Origin: Symsagittifera roscoffensis
Lineage: Eukaryota; Xenacoelomorpha; Acoela; Convolutidae
Direction: 5' to 3'
Assembly (NCBI RefSeq): GCF_963678635.1
Contig: NC_087068.1
Span: 17,923,872-17,987,871, forward strand
DNA: 64,000 bases
Shown one piece after another: positions 61,901 through 64,000 of this stretch. Position 1 is the first letter of the stretch. Every line of letters starts with the position of its first letter. Below the pieces are notes generated by a model. That model saw only the letters and a program-made list of their open reading frames with translations, ran no database searches and had not been told where the DNA came from. The position numbers were made by a program, and so were the translations under genes.

Positions 61901-64000
61901 AGCCGCTAAGTCGAAAAAAAATCAACCGCAATACGAAAGTCGGAAAAATTAGAAATATCAAAATGAATACGAGTAATTCAAACGGCCGAAAAAATTCAAA
62001 AAGACTTATAAAAAGTTAAACAGTCCCCCTCATCCTCAAACAGAAACAAAAACTTTATTCAAGCCTCAAATCAAACAATATGAGGCCACTTAACCGATGT
62101 AATATAGGCCGAAACCTATTGAGCCGAAAAAAAAACTAAAATCAAAAAGCCGAAAAAAAATTTATGACTAATAAAAAGTTATTAAATCTTTCTCACACTC
62201 AGAACACACACAAACAAAATCGATCGCCAATCAACGCAATATTATGCCAATAAGTCGAAATAGTTTAGGGCAAAAATAGTTTAGGGCAATAGTTCCTCTC
62301 ACCCTCATAACACACAAATACACACACACGCACACAAAATTTTCACTCGTCGACCGGTATAACGCAATATGAGGCCACTAAGCCCAGATAATATAGGCTG
62401 AAACCTATGAAGCCAAGAAAAAGGAAAAATAAAAAACAACAAAAAATGAAACTTTAACAAATCGAGTCAGTAAAGTTACAACCGATACAACAAAGAAAAT
62501 TTTGAATACGACAGATATTTATAATGCTAACATGCACAAAATATATCTGTAGCGGTAAATTTGTTGCTAACAGAGGCTTTTGTTAGCAACAAATTTTGTT
62601 GCTCAAAGTTTGTTGCTAAGTAAATTTGTTGCTAAAAAACCAAATAACGCAACCTTCTGAAAGAAAAGTCCAATTCTTTTTATGCAAGGCTTATCAACGT
62701 GGTTTGGCAAAAAGAATGATTTTTTATTGATTGTTTAATGTATACAAAAAATATCTGTAGTAGTAATTCATTTGAAAGAAAAAATATATATAAAGAGACC
62801 TGTTCGTTGGGCAGCTAACTGGCCTTTTTGGGGTTCTTCCAAGATGGGATTTTTTCATTGTTGAGTTTTGTAAATAATAAACGTGTCTGTTCCCTTCTTG
62901 AAAATAAATTATTAGCGATGAGTTGTGTAATTAGAACTTACAACAGGGCCGGCGTCTTTTCCTGATCCGGTATCGGCAGCGAACAGAACTTCTCCCTCGG
63001 AGTCGAGCAGCTGGAAGCTGAATGCGAACGTACCTTCAGAATCTCCCGAAGACTCAAAGTCTAGTCTCATCAGTTTTTTCTCATCGTCCTAAATAGCCTC
63101 AATGGTTGTTTAAAACGAACGTTGAAATGAGCTCAAAATTATAATAAATCATTTCAACGATAAAATTTGGTGTTTAAATTTTGCTCAAACGAAAGTTTCG
63201 CCGAATCTTAAGTCGTGAAATGAGTACTTCTGAGTCACAGACAGGAGTAAAAAACTGAAAATGTTTACCCTTGCAATCAGAAAAGGCCGTAATTTTTTTC
63301 CCATCAGGCAACTCAAAAAATCCGTTTCGAGCGCCAATTTAGGACCAATGAACAATCCCTCCCCTAAATCAATTTAGGGAGGAGATACTTATCAGCCAAT
63401 CAAAATTGAGCATAGTACATGCAGGCCTTACTGCTTGATCTTGCCATTTATATTGAGGGAGGAGATTAGCCTAACGCCTCAAAAAAGTGTGCTTTGGTTC
63501 ATATCCTTTTAAGATAACTTGAAACTCTTCGCAAAACGAGTAACGAGTACTCACTCCGAAGTTGAAGACTTCTATGAAATCGGTGTCTGACAAAGAGAAT
63601 GTCAAAGCATCAGAGTCTAATTCAAGAGCTTCTTCCATACAGACATGAGCAGTTGTTCCTAATAACAAAACGCTTACATCAGAATTGACTGTTCGAACAG
63701 TAACATATTTTTGAAACTTAATTGTTGATCTTCAAAAAACCTGGCAATGTTGTTTCTTCTGGCAGGGTTGTTTCTCCTGGCAGGGTTGTTTCTCCTGGCA
63801 GGGTTGTTGCTCCTGGCACGGTTGTTTCTCCTGGCACGGTTGTTGCTCCAGGCACGGTTGTTGCTCCAGGCACGGTTGTTGCTCCAGGCACGGTTGTTTC
63901 TCCTGGCAGGGTTGTTGCTCCGGGCACGGTTGTTTCCCCTGGCACGGTTGTTGCTCCAGGAACGGTTGTTTCTCCTGGCAGGGTTGTTGCTCCAGGCACG
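16971..64000 (-). CDS. Giant modular mucin-like secreted glycoprotein gene, 41 exons, 5' end off window
   Basis: Probable secreted gel- or matrix-forming glycoprotein. Exons, 5' to 3' on the minus strand: 64000-63741, 63658-63555, 63088-62942, 61722-61560, 61305-61162, 60417-57497, 56284-56132, 55819-55666, 51325-48153, 45288-45121, 43845-43695, 42828-42766, 42593-39742, 37158-36997, 36168-36021, 35681-35242, 34962-34815, 34514-34057, 33241-33073, 32547-31457, 28957-28736, 28008-27884, 27192-27011, 26746-26640, 25953-25891, 25736-25638, 24801-24702, 24285-24079, 23574-23472, 23121-22912, 22304-22238, 22064-21903, 21312-21207, 20994-20819, 20464-20311, 19987-19888, 19014-18896, 18664-18510, 18166-17974, 17515-17341, 17049-16971. 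Every junction was read by eye and every phase is compatible. Total 15,972 bp (5,323 residues plus stop). The phase agreement argues for one gene, but a boundary inside a large intron cannot be excluded without transcripts. No signal peptide is visible because the start is outside the window. Confidence 0.8.
17870..17930. repeat. Strong G/C hairpin just downstream of the exon 39 donor
   Basis: ccaagttaacacccccccc and ggggggatgttaacttgg form an inverted pair across a short loop, some 45 bases into intron 39. A long C-tract (about 17880-17896) is part of one arm. Confidence 0.55.
18706..18885 (+). mobile_element. M1 MITE fragment filling most of intron 37
   Basis: Holds the M1 core (gattcgaccccctgccgacc, then tactattttgagatatc) and lacks both termini. 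The host intron is only 18895-18665, so it is almost entirely MITE-derived. Confidence 0.6.
20311..20994 (-). CDS. Exons 34-35: C-terminal cystine knot (CTCK)
   Basis: Exons 20994-20819 and 20464-20311. The series CKGSCGKS, then CMCC, then FEC, then CQCTKC reproduces the CTCK pattern (C-x-G-x-C ... C-x-C-C ... C ... C-x-C-x-x-C) of gel-forming mucins and von Willebrand factor. In those proteins this domain forms disulfide-linked dimers and is the very C terminus. Here the exon ends GACG|gtcagt, and reading through the intron gives Gln then TGA (20303-20305) right after the last Cys. Splicing on to exon 36 is in phase and continues the protein. Confidence 0.75.
21207..22304 (-). CDS. Exons 31-33: VWC-like Cys-rich segment
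   Basis: Exons 22304-22238 ([19 protein letters not shown]), 22064-21903 ([11 protein letters not shown] through LTQEDCG) and 21312-21207 ([17 protein letters not shown]). The C-x-C, C-x(4)-C and C-x-x-C spacing after a TIL domain and before a cystine knot is where mucins and von Willebrand factor carry their VWC (B/C) domains. I call it VWC-like on position and Cys spacing; a profile search would be needed to name it. Confidence 0.6.
22374..22810. repeat. R3 dispersed repeat copy
   Basis: Begins catagccaacagacagttgg. Landmarks are cttattcgataaaattaacc, cgaaactagaagttgatcac and cctttcctgaaaaaaaaag. Uninterrupted, so useful as a reference copy. In intron 30. Confidence 0.6.
22912..24285 (-). 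CDS. Exons 28-30: Cys-rich segment with TIL domain
   Basis: Exon 24285-24079 encodes a segment with nine Cys, opening [10 protein letters not shown] and closing CEMGDCG (donor TGCG|gtcagt). Exon 23574-23472 ([13 protein letters not shown], then CMYTCAG and NCFAP) and exon 23121-22912 ([14 protein letters not shown], then CVEPSECSC) together give a trypsin-inhibitor-like (TIL) Cys pattern, with C-x-C-x-x-G and a closing C-x(5)-C-x-C. TIL modules follow VWD/C8 units in mucins, von Willebrand factor and SCO-spondin. No VWD precedes it here, so the D4-type assembly is reduced. Confidence 0.68.
23670..23765 (+). other. tRNA-like relic (B box)
   Basis: GGTTCGAGTCC at 23742-23752 is a perfect RNA polymerase III B box. 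TGGCTTTGAGAGG near 23698 resembles an A box. No full cloverleaf or acceptor stem could be closed, so this is a pseudogene or SINE head. In intron 28. Confidence 0.4.
24702..26746 (-). CDS. Exons 24-27: short Thr-rich linker exons, one with a GC donor
   Basis: Four small exons. 26746-26640 contains [10 protein letters not shown] and TEKINTVM. 25953-25891 (63 bp) begins [11 protein letters not shown] and ends EKIITVM, with donor ATG|gcaagt, a GC-AG intron. 25736-25638 begins [10 protein letters not shown] and ends TQTTTEAA. 24801-24702 encodes an Ile/Thr/Pro linker containing [14 protein letters not shown]; its other open frame (DCDKCTEYC) is out of phase and rejected. The shared S-A-A-G-[TA]-T start of 25953 and 25736, and the shared T-E-K-I-x-T-V-M end of 26746 and 25953, suggest duplicated exons. 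Confidence 0.6.
25190..25447 (-). mobile_element. M1 MITE copy, reverse, 3' truncated
   Basis: Ends at taatccgcccctg (25447), the complement of CAGGGGCGGATTA. It includes the poly-C tract and the gtcggcaggtggtcgaatcc core. The other end is lost in AT-rich sequence of intron 26. Confidence 0.6.
25463..25655. repeat. About 48-bp minisatellite copied from the exon 26 donor region
   Basis: Four or five tandem units of gctgcttcggttgtaaattt-type sequence run from the 3' end of exon 26 into intron 26. The unit equals the last exon bases (coding T-E-A-A) plus the donor. On the minus strand the second unit still reads GCAGCG|gtaaga. Confidence 0.7.
26945..26990 (-). other. tRNA-like T-arm relic
   Basis: The minus strand reads GGTGGTTCGAATCTC, a B-box/T-loop match. 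Nothing recognisable as an A box precedes it. In intron 23. Confidence 0.3.
27011..28957 (-). CDS. Exons 21-23: module delta
   Basis: Exons 28957-28736 (donor CCCG|gtcagt), 28008-27884 and 27192-27011. About 175 residues with [18 protein letters not shown], an acidic V-R-D-V-N-G turn, and [20 protein letters not shown] near the end. The beta-strand periodicity, D-x-N-G turn and terminal Cys cluster suggest the most diverged and largest member of the same module family, bounded by PCNVC in exon 20 and LCYEEC at its end. No named family is recognised. Confidence 0.65.
29131..29512. mobile_element. Foldback element of TTTCGCCCCTCACACG units
   Basis: Left arm about 29131-29240, right arm about 29281-29512. 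Both are built from a short unit (ggggcgaaatgtgtga and complement), with longer units of about 60 bp (ccactagatgtaagaggg) tandemly repeated three times in the right arm. It sits in intron 20. Confidence 0.7.
29759..30880. mobile_element. 1.1 kb foldback element with nested palindromes
   Basis: The ends are inverted: cccgggatgacc at 29760 and ggtcaacccggg at about 30868-30879. Inside, the palindromic phrase ctagtcatacaatttccata with its complement recurs, as perfect hairpins at about 30457-30500 and 30636-30681 and as single arms near 29780, 29812, 29890, 30795 and 30840. No protein-coding frame. In intron 20. Confidence 0.7.
30956..31320. repeat. R2 dispersed repeat copy
   Basis: Starts ggatagccggttactttgcaa, followed by gtagcacaaaatgttccgac, and carries the later landmark acctgattttgcgtgg. 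The same order occurs at 37424, 38050, 43170 and 47027. No coding capacity and no termini recognised. Confidence 0.6.
31457..32547 (-). CDS. Exon 20: 1.1 kb [13 protein letters not shown] exon
   Basis: A 1,091-bp exon with a strong acceptor (ttttttttctag|AA). It encodes about 300 residues of T-T-S-S-G pentads with interspersed S-S-E-A-T and S-S-E-T-T, then a less repetitive tail leading to [10 protein letters not shown] and AQNSFK, where module delta starts. Donor CAAG|gtttga. The 15- and 30-bp unit leaves all six frames open, but only this frame joins both flanking exons in phase and gives a mucin-like composition. Confidence 0.72.
32599..32952 (+). mobile_element. M1 MITE copy, diverged, 5' truncated
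   Basis: Starts inside the element at cagggattcgaccctctcgcc and ends near ggatccgtcccc. It lies in intron 19, some 50 bp upstream of the exon 20 acceptor. It is the most diverged copy. Confidence 0.5.
33073..34514 (-). CDS. Exons 18-19: module beta2
   Basis: Exons 34514-34057 and 33241-33073. They are closely similar to beta1 over the whole length: Thr linker [12 protein letters not shown], then SSCEKVF, an acidic DDDDES stretch, [27 protein letters not shown], and finally [14 protein letters not shown] and [14 protein letters not shown]. The similarity and identical exon borders show a tandem two-exon duplication. A hAT MITE with perfect target duplication sits in the intron between the halves. 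Donor AAGA|gtgaga. Confidence 0.75.
33445..33797 (+). mobile_element. M1 MITE copy with perfect 8-bp target duplication
   Basis: Begins cagtagcggatttagg with a G-tract and ends ctagatccgcgcctg. It is flanked by the direct repeat CTGTGTAT at 33437-33444 and 33798-33805. An 8-bp duplication together with CAG...CTG ends is the hAT signature. In intron 18. Confidence 0.85.
34815..35681 (-). CDS. Exons 16-17: Thr-rich lead and module beta1
   Basis: Exon 35681-35242 starts with a short Thr/Ser linker ([19 protein letters not shown]), then FSCEK, a very acidic stretch (NDDDEESN), [25 protein letters not shown] and a Y-E-D-V-D-G turn. Exon 34962-34815 encodes [18 protein letters not shown] and ends with [14 protein letters not shown]. 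The final C-x-E-x(n)-D-[IV]-x-[VL]-x-x-C pattern and the EI-x-L...TNV...D-x-x-G pattern align with the alpha modules, so beta is a variant in which linker and first half share one exon. It has one extra Cys compared with alpha. Confidence 0.72.
36021..37158 (-). CDS. Exons 14-15: module alpha3
   Basis: Exons 37158-36997 (54 codons) and 36168-36021. Conserved features are AVMEIVL, the acidic F-T-D-S-D-G turn, and [15 protein letters not shown] at the end. Exon borders and phases are identical to alpha1 and alpha2. Donor ACA|gtgagt. This is the last copy of the alpha type; two beta-type copies follow directly. Confidence 0.75.
37424..38050. repeat. R2 copy, first of a head-to-tail pair
   Basis: Begins aaggatagccggttaatgtg, contains tcactcgacacatttcag and ggtatctgattttgcgtgg, and is followed directly by a second copy. 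In intron 13. Confidence 0.6.
38050..38720. repeat. R2 copy, second of a head-to-tail pair
   Basis: Begins gatagccggttgctgtgcaa, followed by the frame of R2 landmarks including cattcgacccattccgatg and a final tggtcggaacaataaaagat. The pair suggests tandem amplification after insertion. Confidence 0.6.
39170..39560. repeat. R3 copy
   Basis: Begins catagccaacagacagctgg and then follows the R3 order with substitutions. In intron 13. Confidence 0.55.
39742..42593 (-). CDS. Exon 13: 2.85 kb PTS exon (AGPSGPTA type)
   Basis: A 2,852-bp exon with the three-part plan. It opens with STITPC, an acidic stretch and LPPPT. The first block uses Ser-containing octads ([16 protein letters not shown], about 42330-41500). 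The middle block has three units of about 74 residues (about 41490-40790) nearly identical to those in exon 9. The last block returns to AGPTTAGP octads (about 40780-39890). It ends SAPDVGYSC, the first Cys of alpha3. Donor GAA|gttagt. Confidence 0.8.
42766..42828 (-). CDS. Exon 12: 63-bp Thr-rich microlinker
   Basis: A 21-codon exon encoding [19 protein letters not shown], with acceptor tatag|AA and donor GAAG|gtaag. Its length is a multiple of three and its flanking phases match (1 in, 1 out), so skipping it would keep the frame. It makes a natural cassette exon. Confidence 0.65.
43170..43560. repeat. R2 copy
   Basis: Begins aggatagccggcttctttgc and contains cactcgacccattccgagta and acctgattttgcatg. 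In intron 11, just upstream of the linker exon. Confidence 0.6.
43695..45288 (-). CDS. Exons 10-11: module alpha2
   Basis: Exons 45288-45121 (56 codons) and 43845-43695. The first reads [17 protein letters not shown] and an acidic Y-D-E-E-G turn. The second has [19 protein letters not shown]. Together with EIGFLC at the end of exon 9 the module has the same Cys layout, exon borders and phases (0-0, 0-1) as alpha1 and alpha3. The intron between the two exons holds an R3 repeat copy with a hAT MITE inserted in it. Confidence 0.75.
43972..44890. repeat. R3 copy split by an M1 MITE
   Basis: Begins catagccaactgacagttgg, runs to 44319, resumes at 44753 and ends with acgttttcctgaaaaaaaac and cttaagaaaat. 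The MITE 44320-44744 is inserted within it. In intron 10. Confidence 0.6.
44320..44744 (+). mobile_element. M1 MITE copy with perfect 8-bp target duplication, nested in an R3 repeat
   Basis: Begins caaggcggatttaggg and ends tatatccgcgcctg. It is flanked by CCTAAAAG at 44312-44319 and 44745-44752. R3 sequence occurs on both sides, so the MITE inserted into an older R3 copy. Confidence 0.85.
46205..46700. repeat. R4 dispersed repeat copy (intron 9)
   Basis: Begins aactgctcgtatcagggcga and matches 11553-12100 through tggctagttaaaacgccg and ccgagcacaaatattcc. The two copies differ by substitutions and small gaps, so the family is not young. Confidence 0.65.
47027..47340. repeat. R2 copy, diverged
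   Basis: Begins tagccggttaatgtgcaagc and contains tcactcgacccaatctaacg. In intron 9. Confidence 0.5.
48153..51325 (-). CDS. Exon 9: 3.2 kb PTS exon
   Basis: A 3,173-bp exon with the same three-part plan as exon 6. It opens with a Thr/Glu-rich segment and ATITPC. The first octad block (GPAGPTPA, about 51070-50340) is followed by a middle block of about 74-residue units (about 50330-49190) carrying [15 protein letters not shown]-like phrases, then a second octad block (AGPTTAGP, about 49190-48310). The exon closes with EIGFLC, the first Cys of module alpha2. The middle units closely match those of exon 13. Acceptor ttttag|AG, donor GAG|gtttgt. Long open frames on the plus strand through this exon are repeat artefacts. 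Confidence 0.8.
49190..50330 (-). repeat. About 222-bp tandem coding repeats in exon 9
   Basis: A unit of roughly 74 residues, built around [31 protein letters not shown] and GTPVGSTE, recurs about five times. The unit is almost the same as in exon 13, about 8 kb away, which points to recent duplication or gene conversion between the two exons. Confidence 0.7.
51589..51900. repeat. R3 copy
   Basis: Begins catcgctaaatgacagctag and ends with ctttttcctgaaaaaaaaac and tataagagtc. In intron 8, between the PTS exon 9 acceptor and the MULE. Confidence 0.55.
52100..52150 (-). other. tRNA-like 5' half (A box)
   Basis: The minus strand reads GCCTCCGTGGCTGAGTGGTT followed by AGTGCGAGAGACTC, a clear acceptor/D-arm with A box TGGCTGAGTGG at 52131-52141. 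The 3' half is not conserved (a weak ggctagatcc). Probably a truncated tRNA pseudogene or SINE in intron 8, next to the MULE. Confidence 0.45.
52261..52438 (+). repeat. MULE left terminal inverted repeat
   Basis: Matches the reverse complement of 55190-55372 for most of its length, with a few substitutions and one insertion. The outer 20 bases are identical. Long inverted repeats are usual for MULEs. Confidence 0.8.
52912..54319 (+). pseudogene. MULE transposase with FLYWCH zinc finger, inactivated
   Basis: ATG at 52912 begins a FLYWCH-type finger ([14 protein letters not shown], then after a +1 frameshift near 53015-53020 [15 protein letters not shown] and GEHNHD). The MULE domain follows: [10 protein letters not shown] (first catalytic Asp), an in-frame TAA at 53513-53515, [16 protein letters not shown] on the far side in the same frame, [12 protein letters not shown] (second Asp), and GCFIHLTQS (the C-x-x-H signature). 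The segment [11 protein letters not shown] has Lys (codon 54074-54076) where the family normally has the catalytic Glu. The three lesions mean this copy cannot encode active transposase. Stop at 54317-54319. Confidence 0.82.
55190..55372 (-). repeat. MULE right terminal inverted repeat
   Basis: Partner of 52261-52438. Just inside it is a short extra inverted pair, gcctaccaattcaaaagt at 55125-55142 with its complement at 55176-55193. Confidence 0.8.
55666..56284 (-). CDS. Exons 7-8: module alpha1
   Basis: Exons 56284-56132 (51 codons, phase 0-0) and 55819-55666 (phase 0-1) complete a module that starts at the DVGFYC motif ending exon 6. The first exon carries AVMEIVL and, after a hydrophobic strand, an acidic D-E-S-G turn. 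The second carries [15 protein letters not shown], two Cys spaced 12 residues apart with a conserved Glu. The module is about 120 residues, acidic and rich in beta-forming residues. It recurs as alpha2 and alpha3 with identical exon borders. Family unknown. In vertebrate mucins the comparable position is taken by CysD domains, but the Cys pattern here is different. Confidence 0.75.
56468..57055. repeat. About 58-bp minisatellite in intron 6
   Basis: About ten diverged tandem units, each with acaaatgattatgtacgcga, a T-run, gaatatcaa and ttttcccggttttgagttt. Some neighbouring units resemble each other in alternation (acacgttttt versus gcgacattttt), hinting at a higher-order unit. Confidence 0.75.
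57497..60417 (-). CDS. Exon 6: 2.9 kb PTS exon (AGPTTAGP / AGPTPAGP octads)
   Basis: A single 2,921-bp exon. It opens with a Ser/Thr segment and an S-T-I-T-P-C motif, followed by an acidic stretch and LPPPT. Then come AGPxxAGP octads (24-bp unit, about 60290-59490), a middle block without GP octads (about 59480-58590), a second octad block (58560-57600), and a closing DVGFYC motif that begins module alpha1. The middle block contains about five copies of a 53-residue (159-bp) unit rich in Thr, Ala and Ser. Each PTS block therefore lies between two Cys residues. The octads are not collagen, because Gly is not at every third position. Donor GAA|gtaagt. Confidence 0.8.
58590..59480 (-). repeat. 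159-bp tandem coding repeat inside exon 6
   Basis: The plus-strand phrase cagatgtcacttctgta recurs near 58744, 58903, 59061 and 59220, with a diverged copy near 59380. That is a period of 159 bp (53 codons). Copies differ by only a few substitutions, so the array is young or homogenised. The period is a multiple of three, so copy-number change keeps the frame. Confidence 0.8.
60492..60859 (+). mobile_element. M1 MITE copy with near-perfect 8-bp target duplication
   Basis: The cleanest termini of the family: CAGGGGCGGATTTAGG on the left and the complement CCTAGATCCGTCCCTG on the right. Flanks are ACTGTGAC (60484-60491) and AATGTGAC (60860-60867), a 7 of 8 match. In intron 5. Confidence 0.85.
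60880..61100. repeat. R3 partial copy
   Basis: The second half of R3 only (gtcgatcatgctttttgtgacc through gactttttcctgaaaaaaaa). It lies directly beside the M1 MITE at 60492-60859, in intron 5. Confidence 0.5.
61162..61305 (-). CDS. Exon 5: PPEVTT linker
   Basis: A 144-bp linker exon of about seven P-P-E-V-T-[TS]-like repeats, opening KPVTSTE and ending ESETTPG. It starts and ends in the phases required by its neighbours. The donor is CCAG|gttcgt. A second gt three bases downstream (ggttc|gtaaaa) would add one codon, so the exact donor is not certain. It joins module gamma to the first large PTS exon. Confidence 0.65.
61560..63658 (-). CDS. Exons 2-4: Cys-bounded beta-rich module 'gamma'
   Basis: Three exons (63658-63555, 63088-62942, 61722-61560) encode about 138 residues with a Cys near the start (HVCMEE) and one near the end (VVCAK). 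Between them are alternating hydrophobic/polar stretches typical of beta strands and an acidic turn, [10 protein letters not shown]. Junction phases run 1-0-0-1, matching the alpha modules further on. The central D-x-E-G turn and the terminal strand-Cys pattern resemble the alpha and beta modules, so this is probably a diverged copy. I do not recognise a named family. The internal junctions are clean: acceptor ttag|GAC, donor GTT|gtaagt, acceptor ttcag|GTG, donor CAA|gtaagc. Confidence 0.7.
62023..62420. repeat. Diverged tandem units with caatatgaggccact
   Basis: Three related units of about 140 bp, two of which contain caatatgaggccact, aatatagg and gaaacctat (about 62078-62125 and 62357-62405). 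CA-rich microsatellite tracts lie between them. In intron 3. Confidence 0.5.
63741..64000 (-). CDS. Exon 1 (partial): [15 protein letters not shown] repeat
   Basis: This is the 3' end of a PTS (Pro/Thr/Ser) exon that continues beyond the window. It is built of a six-residue unit, T-T-[VL]-P-G-[AE] (18 bp), repeated about 14 times in near-identical form. The donor reads CCAG|gttttt and leaves one base of a Gly codon, which the next exon completes. Dense Thr next to Pro is the usual setting for mucin-type O-glycosylation (known of the class; inferred here). Confidence 0.75.

Overview
The window is AT-rich invertebrate (metazoan) DNA. It has spliceosomal introns of about 80 bp to 4.3 kb, no bacterial gene layout, many small transposon relics, and one very large secreted, mucin-like gene on the minus strand. 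I could not fix the phylum. Gel-forming-mucin domains (TIL, VWC-like and C-terminal cystine knot) interleaved with threonine/proline repeats fit a marine invertebrate mucus or extracellular-matrix protein.

Layout. Bases 1-16,970 hold no intact gene that I can support. They contain AT-rich spacer, hAT-type MITEs, foldback elements, a decayed non-LTR reverse transcriptase (12.9-14.1 kb), an unresolved decayed element (1.4-3.8 kb) and a broken C-type-lectin terminal exon (7.3-7.6 kb). Bases 16,971-64,000 are the 3' part of one minus-strand gene, and its 5' end lies off the right edge. I read 41 exons. All 40 joins have splice sites (39 GT-AG, one GC-AG) and compatible phases. The joined frame is 15,972 bp, a multiple of three, giving at least 5,323 residues before a TAA at 16971-16973.

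The protein reads, N to C: Thr/Pro repeat; a Cys-bounded beta-rich module (gamma); a 2.9 kb PTS exon; module alpha1; a 3.2 kb PTS exon; module alpha2; a 2.85 kb PTS exon; module alpha3; modules beta1 and beta2; a 1.1 kb Ser/Thr/Gly exon; module delta; Thr-rich linkers; Cys-rich/TIL/VWC-like domains; a C-terminal cystine knot; and a further Cys-containing extension with a possible ZP-C-like segment. The seven modules look like diverged copies of one unit that I cannot match to a named family. They sit where vertebrate gel-forming mucins carry CysD domains. No VWD domain is visible in this part. The design suggests long O-glycosylated stretches held between disulfide-bonded nodes, with multimerisation through the cystine knot.

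The introns are loaded with mobile DNA: a 3.1 kb Mutator-like (MULE/FLYWCH) element with about 180 bp inverted repeats and a dead transposase, a hAT-MITE family with 8-bp target duplications, three unnamed dispersed families, foldbacks and minisatellites. The long plus-strand open frames across the PTS exons are by-products of repeats whose length is a multiple of three.
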